Of a stretch of DNA of 64,000 nucleotides, positions 48,367 to 56,540 are shown piece after piece. Positions within the stretch are counted from its first letter, which is position 1, and every line of letters begins with the position of its first letter. The stretch spans positions 52,540-116,539 of the forward strand of contig JAGHVK010000066.1 of the NCBI GenBank assembly GCA_018064345.1, written 5' to 3'. Both the position numbers and the translations under genes were made by a program. Under the pieces are notes generated by a model. That model searched no databases. It saw only the letters and a list, made by a program, of their open reading frames with translations, and was not told where the DNA came from. This DNA comes from Candidatus Cacconaster merdequi (lineage in GTDB: Bacteria > Bacteroidota > Bacteroidia > Bacteroidales > UBA932).

Positions 48367-49077
48367 ATGGAATACAAAAGAATATTGTTGAAACTCAGCG
48401 GAGAGGCGATGGGCGGAGCTGACGGTACAGGGCTTGACGAGAAGGTGATGGACTGTTTTGCGGCTCAGATTGCCGCAGTGGCCAGGAAAGGTGTGCAGAT
48501 AGCGATGGTCATCGGAGGAGGCAACATCTTCAGGGGTCTGAGCGGTGCTTCAAAAGGCTTCGACCGTGTCCGCGGAGATCAGATGGGAATGCTTGCAACC
48601 ACCATCAACAGTATCGGGATGTCGCTGTGCCTCAAGGGGCACGGAGTGAAGGCGGAGGTCTTCACGTCCACTCCTATGCGCCCGATGGCCAAGTATTATA
48701 TGCGTGACGAGGTTCTCGAATATATGGAGAACGGAGGCATCGCCCTCCTTTCCGGAGGGACGGGCAATCCTTTCTTCACTACCGATTCCGGTGCTGCACT
48801 CAGGGCCTGTGAACTTCGCTGTGACGCACTGCTCAAGGGCACCAAGGTGGATGGAGTGTACGACTGCGACCCTGCAAAGAATCCTTCGGCCAAAAAGTAT
48901 GAGACACTGACGTTTGACAAGGCCCTTCAGGATGAACTGCACGTGATGGATATGACTGCGTTCACTCTTTGCAAGGAAAACGATATGCCTGTTATCGTAT
49001 TCAATATCAATGAGGAAGGGTCCCTTGAAAAGCTCGTGGACGGAATCCCGACAGGCACAGTAGTCAGCAACAGATAA
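48367..49077 (+). CDS. pyrH: UMP kinase
   Basis: A 236-residue enzyme of the amino-acid-kinase fold that phosphorylates UMP to UDP. Typical stretches: 'RILLKLSGEAMGG', 'IAMVIGGGNIFRG', 'DQMGMLATTINSI', 'TGNPFFTTDSGAALRA', 'KVDGVYDCDPAKNP'. Homohexameric in other bacteria. First of a unit with frr after 11 bases, the common pyrH-frr pairing. Confidence 0.95.
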   Translation: MEYKRILLKLSGEAMGGADGTGLDEKVMDCFAAQIAAVARKGVQIAMVIGGGNIFRGLSGASKGFDRVRGDQMGMLATTINSIGMSLCLKGHGVKAEVFTSTPMRPMAKYYMRDEVLEYMENGGIALLSGGTGNPFFTTDSGAALRACELRCDALLKGTKVDGVYDCDPAKNPSAKKYETLTFDKALQDELHVMDMTAFTLCKENDMPVIVFNINEEGSLEKLVDGIPTGTVVSNR

Positions 49078-49088
49078 AATAATAAGAT

Positions 49089-49652
49089 ATGTTAGAGAAA
49101 GCAAAAGCCACCGTCGATGCTGCAAAGGAGAAGATGCAGAACGCTGTTACCCACCTTGAAGAGGAACTGAAGACTTACCGTGCAGGAAAGGCCAATCCTT
49201 CAGTTTTCAATGGTGTGATGGTAGATTATTATGGCAATCCTACTCCGCTGCCACAGGTATCAAGCATCACCACTCCTGATGCAAAGACAATGCTGATCCA
49301 GCCTTGGGAGAAGAATCTCATCCCGAAGATTGAAAAGGCGATTATGGATGCCAATCTGGGCTTCACGCCTCAGAACAACGGCGAAACCATCCGCATTAAC
49401 GTGCCTGCCCTTACCGAGGAGCGCCGCAAGGAACTCGTGAAGAAGGCCCGTACAGCTGGCGAGACCGCCAAGGTGAGTGTACGCAATGCCCGCCGTGATG
49501 CAATCGAAGCTCTCAAGAAACTTCAGAAGGAAGGTCTTCCTGAGGATTCTGAAAAAGACAGCGAAGATTCAGTACAGAAACACACTGACTCTTTCTCAAA
49601 GAAGGTCGATGAGGTGCTCGCGGCCAAGGAGAAAGAGATAATGACCGTCTGA
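49089..49652 (+). CDS. frr: Ribosome recycling factor
   Basis: A 187-residue protein that, with EF-G, splits the post-termination ribosome. It has '[20 protein letters not shown]', '[20 protein letters not shown]', '[20 protein letters not shown]' and '[19 protein letters not shown]'. Full length. The next gene starts 2 bases after its stop. Confidence 0.96.
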   Translation: MLEKAKATVDAAKEKMQNAVTHLEEELKTYRAGKANPSVFNGVMVDYYGNPTPLPQVSSITTPDAKTMLIQPWEKNLIPKIEKAIMDANLGFTPQNNGETIRINVPALTEERRKELVKKARTAGETAKVSVRNARRDAIEALKKLQKEGLPEDSEKDSEDSVQKHTDSFSKKVDEVLAAKEKEIMTV

Positions 49653-49654
49653 CC

Positions 49655-50677
49655 TTGATAGAAGTCATTTCCGGCCCTTGTAGTGCAGAGAGCGAAGAGC
49701 AGGTTTTTGCCACCGCCTCTGCACTTCGTGTTGCAATCCTGCCGAAGAATATGTGCATCAGCGCATTCCGTGCAGGGTTATGGAAGCCGCGCACCCGCCC
49801 CGGCAACTTTGAGGGAGTAGGGGAAAAGGGTCTGCCGTGGCTGAAAAGGGTACAGGATGAACTTGGTCTGAAGGTTATGGTTGAGGTGGGGAGCCCTCTT
49901 CACGTTGAAGCGGCCCTCAAAGCAGGGGTGGATATGCTCTGGATAGGAGCGAGGACCACGGCTGACCCTTTTGCGATGCAGGCCCTGGCAGATGCCCTTG
50001 GAGGAACGGATATCCCCGTCTTCGTGAAGAATCCTACGAATCCCGATGCCGAGCTCTGGATAGGGGCTGTCGAGAGGCTTGCCTCCGCCGGGGTGAAAGA
50101 TGTCCGGGCAATCCACAGGGGTTTTTCTTTCTACGAGAAGAGCAAATACCGCAATTATCCCAAGTGGCAGGTCCCTCTTGACGTGCAGCAGCGTCTGCCC
50201 GGCTTGAAGATGTATTGCGACCCGAGTCATATTGCAGGTAACGGGGCATATATTCAGGAACTGTCGCAAAGGGCTTTGGATTTGGGCTTTGCAGGGCTCT
50301 TCATAGAAAGCCACATATCTCCTCAAAGCGCCTTGAGCGATGCTTCCCAGCAGGTTACGCCTCAGGAACTCTCCGGAATCCTTTCCAGACTGGTTGTCAA
50401 AGATGCTTCAGACTCGGTTTCAGAAGAGATATCCCGCCTGCGTGAGACAATCAATATGATTGATGACAATCTTCTTGACCTGCTTGCACAGCGGATGGAT
50501 GTTTCAAGGAAGATAGGACAGTGCAAGAAGGCGGGCAATATGACCGTTTATCAGCAGAGACGTTGGGAAGAGGTCGTCAAGCGGATTTCCGAAGGCGCAG
50601 TGAGCCGCGGCCTTGACGGGAAAGCGGTACAGGAATTGTACAAGATAATCCATCAGGCTTCGATAGAGTGCCAGTAA
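49655..50677 (+). CDS. Bifunctional 3-deoxy-7-phosphoheptulonate synthase / chorismate mutase
   Basis: A 340-residue fusion. Residues about 1-255 are the KDO8P-like (class I beta) DAHP synthase: 'VISGPCSAESEEQVF', 'AFRAGLWKPRTRPG', 'MVEVGSPLHVEAALKAGVDM', 'PVFVKNPTNPDAELWIGA', 'MYCDPSHIAGN'. Residues about 265-340 are an AroQ chorismate mutase: 'LRETINMIDDNLLDLLAQRM', 'KIGQCKKAGNMTVYQQRRWE'. It makes the first shikimate metabolite, and the mutase part may sense prephenate or chorismate. The start is a TTG 2 bases after frr; no ATG is available. The rest of the pathway lies at 2712-6643. Confidence 0.93.
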   Translation: MIEVISGPCSAESEEQVFATASALRVAILPKNMCISAFRAGLWKPRTRPGNFEGVGEKGLPWLKRVQDELGLKVMVEVGSPLHVEAALKAGVDMLWIGARTTADPFAMQALADALGGTDIPVFVKNPTNPDAELWIGAVERLASAGVKDVRAIHRGFSFYEKSKYRNYPKWQVPLDVQQRLPGLKMYCDPSHIAGNGAYIQELSQRALDLGFAGLFIESHISPQSALSDASQQVTPQELSGILSRLVVKDASDSVSEEISRLRETINMIDDNLLDLLAQRMDVSRKIGQCKKAGNMTVYQQRRWEEVVKRISEGAVSRGLDGKAVQELYKIIHQASIECQ

Positions 50678-50689
50678 GTGATGTGAATT

Positions 50690-51148
50690 ATGAAAGATAC
50701 GAAAAAGCCACATATCGAGATAAAGAACAAGAAAGCGGGATTCGAGTATGAATTTCTCGAACATTTCACTGCAGGAATTGTTCTTACGGGGACTGAGATA
50801 AAATCCATAAGGGAAGGGAAAGCTTCGCTTGTGGATGCCTACTGCTATTTCGTGGGCGGTGAACTGTTCGTCAAGAATATGAATGTGGCTGAGTACTGGT
50901 GGGGTTCGGCTTTCAGCCGCCAGGACCCCAAACGTGACCGGAAACTTCTGCTTACCAAGCGTGAACTTCGAAAATTGCAGCGCTCTGTCAAGGAGAAGGG
51001 GCTTACGATTGTGGCCACGAAGATATTCATTTCAGAAAACGGATACGCAAAACTCAATATCGCTCTTGCGCGAGGCAAACGCGAATTTGACAAACGCGAG
51101 TCCATCAAGGAGAAAGATATGCGTCGCGATGCTTCCCGCGACTATTGA
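50690..51148 (+). CDS. smpB: SsrA-binding protein SmpB
   Basis: A 152-residue protein that brings tmRNA to stalled ribosomes. It has '[20 protein letters not shown]', '[19 protein letters not shown]', '[14 protein letters not shown]', '[20 protein letters not shown]' and the basic C-terminal tail '[12 protein letters not shown]'. It follows the DAHP synthase gene after 12 bases. No tmRNA gene is in the window. Confidence 0.95.
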   Translation: MKDTKKPHIEIKNKKAGFEYEFLEHFTAGIVLTGTEIKSIREGKASLVDAYCYFVGGELFVKNMNVAEYWWGSAFSRQDPKRDRKLLLTKRELRKLQRSVKEKGLTIVATKIFISENGYAKLNIALARGKREFDKRESIKEKDMRRDASRDY

Positions 51149-51159
51149 AAATCAGTCTG

Positions 51160-52569
51160 TTATCTTTCCAGGAGGCGAAGCAGCGGCAGAATCTTCCTGT
51201 CTTTATATGGATGCTCACGAAGAGAAAGATTCATCCGTGTGCTTCCTTTCAGAACGGTTGATGCGTGTGTGAATTCCCGGAATCCCCATACTCCGTGATA
51301 TGCTCCCATTCCGGAATGGCCTACGCCTCCGAAAGGCACGCCCTTGACCATCAGGTGCACGCAGACTTCGTTGATGCAGCCACCGCCGTACTGAAGTGAA
51401 CTCATCACTTTTTCGGCCCATCTTATATTTTTGGTGAACAGGTAAAGAGCGAGAGGATGTTCCCGGTCTTCGATGATGTCCAGTATTTCATCGATATCCT
51501 TGTCCTTGAACGGGACCACCGGGAGCAAAGGGCAGAACAGCTCTTTCCGGACAATATCCTCATTGGCACCGACGGGATAGATGACGGTTGGCGCATAGCG
51601 TAATGCGGAAGCGTTCCCCTCGCCTCCGAAGACTATACGACTGCGATATTCATCGGCCATAGAAGCGCATTTCTCATACGCCTGAGCCGTAATGAGTTTC
51701 GGATATTCTGGGTTATCCTGCGCATTTTTGCCGATCTGTCTGACGAATTCTTCTTTGAGAGCTTCAATGAAGTCATCTGCTATCTCCTGTGCGACTGCGA
51801 CTTGATTGATGTTGATACATATCTGGCCGGCGTTGCATAGTTTGAAAAATGCAATCTTTCGTGCTGCATCCTTGATATCGGCATCTTTGCGGACGATGCA
51901 CCAGTTCCCCGTCTCGCCTCCGAGTTCCAGTGTGACAGGCGTCAGGTTCTCAGCTGCCTTTGACAGGACGTGCCTGCCCACCTTTGGCGAACCGGTATAG
52001 AAAATCTTGTCCCAACGTTGTTCGAGACACATATCGGCAACGTCGTGTCCGCCATCTATCAAGGTTACATATTGCGGAGGAAAAATCTCTGCGACGAATT
52101 TCTTCATAACCTCCGTGCATCTGCTCGATTTGGCGCTGGCTTTTATCACAACGGTATTGCCTCCACAGATGCTTGCCGCAACCACTCCCAATGTCAGCAA
52201 TATCGGGAAATTGAAAGGGCTGATTACAAGAGTGACCCCGTATGGCATTTTGTAGACTTTGGTTATCAGGCTGGGAAAACACATCAGGCCGCTGAAATGC
52301 TTTTCCGGGCGGGCCCATCGACGAAGGCCCCGAAGCATCTCGTTGATTTCCACGATGACCGGGCCTATGTCGCAAAGATAGCCTTCAATGGCGCTCCGTC
52401 CCAAATCCCTGTGCAGGGCCTCTTCGAACTCATTTTCGTGGGCGATGACGGCATCGCGGAGTCTGCGCAACTGATTCAAACGCCATTTTACATCGAGGGT
52501 TGCTCCCGTGCGGAAGAACTTCCTCTGCCCGTCAACTATGGCTTTTATGTCGGAAACTGTGTATGACAT
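51160..52569 (-). CDS. Aldehyde dehydrogenase (ALDH3-like)
   Basis: A 469-residue NAD(P)-dependent dehydrogenase. It has 'PYGVTLVISPFNFPI' (Asn of the active site), 'NTVVIKASAKSS' (Lys binding the cofactor), the general-base Glu215 in 'TLELGGETGNW', and the catalytic Cys251 in 'NAGQICINI'. The motif is normally ELGGK; here the Lys is Glu219, an odd change. Length and C-terminal end fit class 3 aldehyde dehydrogenases. Substrate unknown. Its own promoter and operator-like palindrome lie at 52589-52641. Confidence 0.9.
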   Translation of the reverse strand: MSYTVSDIKAIVDGQRKFFRTGATLDVKWRLNQLRRLRDAVIAHENEFEEALHRDLGRSAIEGYLCDIGPVIVEINEMLRGLRRWARPEKHFSGLMCFPSLITKVYKMPYGVTLVISPFNFPILLTLGVVAASICGGNTVVIKASAKSSRCTEVMKKFVAEIFPPQYVTLIDGGHDVADMCLEQRWDKIFYTGSPKVGRHVLSKAAENLTPVTLELGGETGNWCIVRKDADIKDAARKIAFFKLCNAGQICININQVAVAQEIADDFIEALKEEFVRQIGKNAQDNPEYPKLITAQAYEKCASMADEYRSRIVFGGEGNASALRYAPTVIYPVGANEDIVRKELFCPLLPVVPFKDKDIDEILDIIEDREHPLALYLFTKNIRWAEKVMSSLQYGGGCINEVCVHLMVKGVPFGGVGHSGMGAYHGVWGFREFTHASTVLKGSTRMNLSLREHPYKDRKILPLLRLLER

Positions 52570-52588
52570 ATATTAACACTTGACAAGA

Positions 52589-52641
52589 TGGTATACATAC
52601 CACCGTTCTGTAAAGATAGGATTCTCTTTCTGAATATCAAA
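52589..52641 (-). promoter_or_regulatory. ALDH promoter with operator-like palindrome
   Basis: On the minus strand: TTTG (52638-52641), a 19-base gap, TATCTTTA (52611-52618). Downstream, at 52589-52602, TGGTATACATACCA is an inverted repeat with 6-base arms, between the start site and the ATG, where a repressor could bind. Confidence 0.6.
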
Positions 52642-52710
52642 AGAATTGAAATCAATCAAAGTAATTCAAGGCGATTTTTCCCTTTTGTGCAGACGGATGG
52701 ATCTGTGAAA

Positions 52711-52839
52711 GGGCTTTCCAAGCGGAAGTGCGTTTGAGGGGCTTCTGCGTGAGGTGAGTTTGGAAGGTCCCCTTCTGCAACCGGAGACCTTCCAAGCCAG
52801 TATTCGCTGTAGGTGCTTCCAGAGGGTTGTACTTTGGAA
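52711..52839 (+). other. Structured region with mutually exclusive stem-loops
   Basis: The segment TTGGAAGGTC (52760-52769) can pair either with the upstream GGGCTTTCCAA (52711-52721; 11 bp with 52760-52770, two wobbles) or with the downstream GACCTTCCAA (52786-52795, perfect 10 bp). The upstream stem encloses a second hairpin GCGGAAG/CTTCTGC (52722-52728 with 52742-52748). A further hairpin is TTCCAGAG/CTTTGGAA (52817-52824 with 52832-52839). No protein frame is convincing here. The whole gap, 52570-53116, has 547 bases. It may be a small RNA or an mRNA leader; I find no clear promoter for it and no match to a riboswitch I know. Confidence 0.5.
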
Positions 52840-52957
52840 ACTCATTTTACCACTTGAGTATGTATTGAAAATGCAAGATGATCAGTAACGGCTTTGGTGT
52901 CCTCCTTATGACAGACGTGAAATAATATCTGAACCCTTTCAAACCGACATAACCGCA

Positions 52958-52996
52958 AACCACGCAGTTCCGATGCAAAGGGGCTGCGTGGTTTTG
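52958..52996 (+). terminator. Terminator-like hairpin in the 53-kb gap
   Basis: AACCACGCAG and CTGCGTGGTT form a perfect 10-bp stem with a 16-base loop; the right arm is followed by TTG, so the T tract is only TTTT. It lies about 120 bases before the methyltransferase gene and after the structured region. Confidence 0.6.
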
Positions 52997-53022
52997 TCAT
53001 AATGTGGGACCGTAGTACTGCG

Positions 53023-53036
53023 TTCAAATCAGGTTC
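53023..53036 (-). repeat. Recurrent boundary motif, near copy
   Basis: Minus strand: GAACCTGATTTGAA, one base off the consensus, in the gap before the methyltransferase gene. Confidence 0.45.
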
Positions 53037-53102
53037 TGAAGGCAGGAGGAAAATTATTGCTGCAATAGTTGCGTGGAGAATGAGGATAATTGTAAAAAAC
53101 AT

Positions 53103-53110
53103 TATCTTTG
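53103..53110 (+). promoter_or_regulatory. -7 box at the rRNA methyltransferase gene
   Basis: TATCTTTG ends 6 bases before the ATG at 53117. With the usual distance, transcription would start at or next to the A of the ATG, giving a leaderless or nearly leaderless mRNA. No clear -33 box. This position also argues against the TTG at 53108 as start codon. Confidence 0.55.
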
Positions 53111-53116
53111 CAAGTT

Positions 53117-54016
53117 ATGATTATAGAGCATCCGTCCACCGAGTGGAAAGATTATGAACTGATTGATTCGGGCGACTTCTCCAAACTTGAGAGGTTCGGG
53201 CCTTACGTGATGATCAGGCCGGAGCCTAAGGCTTTGTGGCACAAGTCAATGGCTGATGAAGAGTGGCATCGTATGGCGCATACTGAATTCAAGCCGGGAG
53301 CCGGATTCGGGAAGGCGGGCAAGGAGGAGAGCGGTTCGTGGACGATGCTTCACAGGATGCAGGAACAGTGGACCGTCGCATATCCTTCAGCCGGGTTCCG
53401 TCTCCGTCTCGGGCTCACTTCATTCAAACACGTGGGAGTTTTCCCTGAGCAGGCACCGAACTGGGATTTCATCCGCAGTACTGTGCTTGACCTCAAATCT
53501 CAGGGTCAGCAGCCTAAGGTGCTGAATCTCTTTGCATATACAGGTGCGGCATCGCTCTCGGCACGCAAGGCCGGAGCCGAAGTCACTCACCTCGATTCCG
53601 TAAAGCAGGTTGTGACCTGGGCGAGAGGGAATATGGAACTCAGCGGTATGGACAACATACGATGGGTGATTGAGGATGCTATGAAGTTCGCAAGGCGCGA
53701 GGCGAAAAGAGGCAACCTGTATCAGGGAATCATCCTCGACCCTCCGGCATACGGCCACGGCCCTGACGGAGAGAAGTGGAAACTTGACGAATGCCTGTTC
53801 GAACTCCTGCAGCAGTGTGCGGCGATACTTGCTCCGGAAAAGAGTTTCCTTGTGCTCAACCTCTATTCCAACGGTTACTCCGCCCTTCTTGCCGACACTC
53901 TTGTCAGAAGCGCTTTCGGCGAAAGGTTCAAGAGCCTTGAATATGGAGAGCTGGCCCTCAGGGACCGTTTCGGCAAACAGCTGCCTCTGAGCGTTTTTTC
54001 AAGATTGAGAAGATAG
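53117..54016 (+). CDS. Class I SAM-dependent rRNA methyltransferase (RlmI/RlmK-like)
   Basis: A 299-residue protein ('MIIEHPSTEWKDYELIDSGD'). It has an N-terminal part with 'GPYVMIRPEPKALWHKSM' and a Rossmann methyltransferase core: 'VLNLFAYTGAASLSARKAGA' (SAM site), 'EVTHLDSVKQVVTWARGN', and 'IILDPPAYGHGPDG' with the DPPxY motif of base-modifying enzymes. It most resembles the 23S rRNA m5C methyltransferases of the RlmI type but lacks the PUA domain. The target site is unknown. The lgt gene begins 15 bases later. Confidence 0.85.
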   Translation: MIIEHPSTEWKDYELIDSGDFSKLERFGPYVMIRPEPKALWHKSMADEEWHRMAHTEFKPGAGFGKAGKEESGSWTMLHRMQEQWTVAYPSAGFRLRLGLTSFKHVGVFPEQAPNWDFIRSTVLDLKSQGQQPKVLNLFAYTGAASLSARKAGAEVTHLDSVKQVVTWARGNMELSGMDNIRWVIEDAMKFARREAKRGNLYQGIILDPPAYGHGPDGEKWKLDECLFELLQQCAAILAPEKSFLVLNLYSNGYSALLADTLVRSAFGERFKSLEYGELALRDRFGKQLPLSVFSRLRR

Positions 54017-54031
54017 TAAGATATAGACGAT

Positions 54032-54922
54032 ATGCTTGATTTCCTTTCAGTTGTATGGAATGTGGATCCTATAATCTGCAAGATAGGACCGGTAGCCCTG
54101 CGCTATTACTCCCTGCTCTTCATAGCCGGATTCCCTTTGGGATACTGGCTGTTCATAAAGTTCTACAAGCGTGCAGGTCTGGACGAGAAGCTCCTCGAAC
54201 CACTGCTCTACGCTTTGCTGATAGGCACGATAGTGGGAGCGAGGCTCGGCCACTGCCTATTTTATGAGTCTTCCTACTTCCTGACTGCAGAACACTGGAC
54301 TGAGATATTCCAACCGTGGAAAGGCGGCCTCGCCTCACACGGTGGCGCAATAGGAGTGCTGCTTGCGGTCTGGTGGTATACTGCCAAATACGGCAGGAAA
54401 TGGAATTTCGATATGCTCTGGCTGCTTGACAGGCTTGTGATAGCCGTTGCTTTCGCAGGATGCTTCATCCGCCTCGGCAACCTCTTCAACTCAGAGATAT
54501 ACGGTGACGTTACCGACCTTCCGTGGGGATTCATCTTTGCACTTCGCGGGGAGACTTTGCCGAAACACCCGACCCAGATATACGAAGCTCTCACTTATCT
54601 TGTCCTGGGTCTCATCCTGCTCTGGACGTATTTCAAGAGGATTGACAAGGTTCACAAGGGATGGTTCCTTGGTGTGTTCTTCATAGGGTGCTTCGGAATG
54701 AGGTTCCTCATCGAGTTCATAAAGGAGCCGCAGGAGGGTTTTGAAGAGAATATGGTCTTGAATATGGGACAGTTGCTGAGCATTCCGTTCATTGTTGCCG
54801 GAGTCTGGTTCATTGTCAGGAGCATTGTCAGGAAAGAACCGTCCGAACGCACTAAACCTGTCAGGACAAACTACTGCCCGCCACCTAAATCCGCACGCAA
54901 GAAAGAATCTGTTTCGAAATGA
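54032..54922 (+). CDS. lgt: Prolipoprotein diacylglyceryl transferase
   Basis: A 296-residue membrane enzyme that puts diacylglycerol on the lipobox Cys of prolipoproteins. It has about seven membrane segments and the family sequences 'LRYYSLLFIAGFPLGYW', 'GARLGHCLFYESSYF', 'GGLASHGGAIGVLLAV', 'CFIRLGNLFNSEIYG' and 'GCFGMRFLIEFIKEPQ'. The many lipoproteins in this window are its clients. A copy of the boundary motif covers its stop and the start of the next gene. Confidence 0.94.
   Translation: MLDFLSVVWNVDPIICKIGPVALRYYSLLFIAGFPLGYWLFIKFYKRAGLDEKLLEPLLYALLIGTIVGARLGHCLFYESSYFLTAEHWTEIFQPWKGGLASHGGAIGVLLAVWWYTAKYGRKWNFDMLWLLDRLVIAVAFAGCFIRLGNLFNSEIYGDVTDLPWGFIFALRGETLPKHPTQIYEALTYLVLGLILLWTYFKRIDKVHKGWFLGVFFIGCFGMRFLIEFIKEPQEGFEENMVLNMGQLLSIPFIVAGVWFIVRSIVRKEPSERTKPVRTNYCPPPKSARKKESVSK
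54905..54920 (+). repeat. Recurrent boundary motif, copy with start codon
   Basis: GAATCTGTTTCGAAAT, then G. The ATG of the next gene (54919) and the TGA of lgt (54920-54922) are formed at its end. Confidence 0.65.
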
Positions 54923-55974
54923 CGGCTCTTCTGATATTTCTTCTCGGAGCGATGTGCATATCGTTCGTGTGCTCCATACTGGAGTCCGTCCTTATGTCCA
55001 CGCCTCTGTCCTTCATAACGATGAAGGAGGATGAAGGATTCAAGTACGCAAAGACGTTCCGCCGTTACAAGGAGAATATCGAACGTCCGATAGCTGCCAT
55101 CCTGGCTCTCAATACCATAGCCAATACTGTGGGGGCTGCTGGAGTGGGAAGGCAGGCCAACGAGATTTTCGGAAACGAATGGTTTGCTCTCGTATCTGCA
55201 ATAACCACCGTACTGATACTGGTCTTCTCGGAGATAATCCCGAAAACCATCGGGACGTCTTACTGGAAATCGCTGATGGGATTCACCACCCGCACGATAA
55301 GTGTGCTGATAGTGATGATGTACCCGCTTGTGATAGTTATCGAGTGGCTCAGCAAGCATCTTTCCAGAAAAGATGATGACCTTCCGGAAGTGAGCCGTGA
55401 AGAGGTCTCCGCAATGGCCAACGTGGGTGAGGAAGAGGGCGTGATAGACGAAGACGAGAACAAGATCATACAGAACGTCATCAAACTTGACAATGTGAAG
55501 GCTTTTGACGTGATGACTCCGCGAGTGGTGGCGGCCGTTGCGTCAGAACGGATGACTCTCAAGGAGTTCTATAAAGACAGGTCGTTCGGGCATCATTCCC
55601 GTATCCCTGTTTACAGCGAATCCCCGGAATATATCACAGGCTACATACTGAGGAGCGATGCCCTCGGGGCTCTTGCCGACGACAAGTTCAGTATGGTGCT
55701 CTCCGATATAAAGCGTCCGATAACTTTCTTCAATGAAGAGAAATCCATCAGTGAGATATGGGACGAGCTTCTCGCCAAAAAGGAGCAGATAGGATTGGTC
55801 ATCGATGAATACGGAGCCTTCCAGGGGATAATCACTCTTGAGGATATAATTGAGACAATCTTCGGGCTCGAAATAATCGATGAAAGTGACGAAGCTGTTG
55901 ACATGCAGCAGCTTGCGCGAGAACGCTGGGAGCGCAGGCAGCGCAATTTCAAGGAGATAGAGATACCTGAATAA
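54919..55974 (+). CDS. CNNM/CorC-type transporter-associated protein (DUF21 and CBS domains)
   Basis: A 351-residue membrane protein. The N-terminal DUF21 part has four membrane segments ('LLIFLLGAMCISFVCSI', 'LILVFSEIIPKTIG'); then 'IIQNVIKLDNVKAFDVMTPR' leads to a pair of CBS domains ('HSRIPVYSESPEYITGYILR', 'GLVIDEYGAFQGIITLEDII'). This is the layout of the CNNM/CorB family involved in Mg2+ export. The C-terminal CorC_HlyC domain seems to be missing or short, as the protein stops after the second CBS. ATGA overlap with lgt. Confidence 0.88.
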   Translation: MTALLIFLLGAMCISFVCSILESVLMSTPLSFITMKEDEGFKYAKTFRRYKENIERPIAAILALNTIANTVGAAGVGRQANEIFGNEWFALVSAITTVLILVFSEIIPKTIGTSYWKSLMGFTTRTISVLIVMMYPLVIVIEWLSKHLSRKDDDLPEVSREEVSAMANVGEEEGVIDEDENKIIQNVIKLDNVKAFDVMTPRVVAAVASERMTLKEFYKDRSFGHHSRIPVYSESPEYITGYILRSDALGALADDKFSMVLSDIKRPITFFNEEKSISEIWDELLAKKEQIGLVIDEYGAFQGIITLEDIIETIFGLEIIDESDEAVDMQQLARERWERRQRNFKEIEIPE

Positions 55975-55982
55975 AGAAAGAT

Positions 55983-56534
55983 ATGGAAGACGAGAAATAT
56001 CTTGTTGAATTTTCAGAAAGGCTCGAAAAAGAGCTTTACAAACTCTGCAGATCTTTCGGGTTTGCAGGTGAAAGACTGCTCGAGAACGATGACATCGATA
56101 TGAAGTTCCCCGAGGATCTGGCGAAAGACTATTTCCCCGATGCCGTAAGGGAATTTCAGAACTATCCGGAAGTGTCGCTTGCCTGGGCAGGCTATATGGG
56201 GATGGGCGTGGCAAAGTTGTGGGACATAGATTTCAAGGCGTTCCAGGCCGTGCGATATTCCGACTTCAAGGGCAGGCGGGGTTTTGATGACCTTGACGAA
56301 AGAGTGATTGCCGAGATTCTCGGTTACGGGCTTCAGAGCGAACAGGCAAAGAAAATTTCCGAGTGTCTGGGCAGCTGTGCCATATCTGCACTTGGTTTCC
56401 TGCGTCACGAGAATATTGAGCCTCAGAGTCCCCGCGCATATTATGCTTTTGCAAGAGCTGTGCAGGTGCTTTACAGGATAGGAGCTTCGATGGAACTGCA
56501 TCTTCTCGGGTATCATTTTGAAAAGATAGGTTGA
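55983..56534 (+). CDS. Conserved Bacteroidales protein of unknown function
   Basis: A 183-residue soluble protein without signal or membrane segment. It appears all-alpha ('MEDEKYLVEFSERLEKELYK', 'EVSLAWAGYMGMGVAKLWD', 'PRAYYAFARAVQVLYRIGAS'). I do not recognise a named family. It sits between the CNNM gene (8 bases) and miaA (6 bases), in the same unit. Confidence 0.7.
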   Translation: MEDEKYLVEFSERLEKELYKLCRSFGFAGERLLENDDIDMKFPEDLAKDYFPDAVREFQNYPEVSLAWAGYMGMGVAKLWDIDFKAFQAVRYSDFKGRRGFDDLDERVIAEILGYGLQSEQAKKISECLGSCAISALGFLRHENIEPQSPRAYYAFARAVQVLYRIGASMELHLLGYHFEKIG

Positions 56535-56540
56535 TGGACT

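Noticed and set aside
52711-52839. A known riboswitch class (TPP, cobalamin, SAM, FMN)
   Set aside because: I could not find the conserved core of any of these in the region, and the flanking genes do not suggest a vitamin ligand. Left as an unnamed structure.
52842-53102. 86-codon frame on the minus strand in the long gap
   Set aside because: It runs through the terminator-like hairpin and a motif copy, and the protein has no recognisable features. Left out as a gene.
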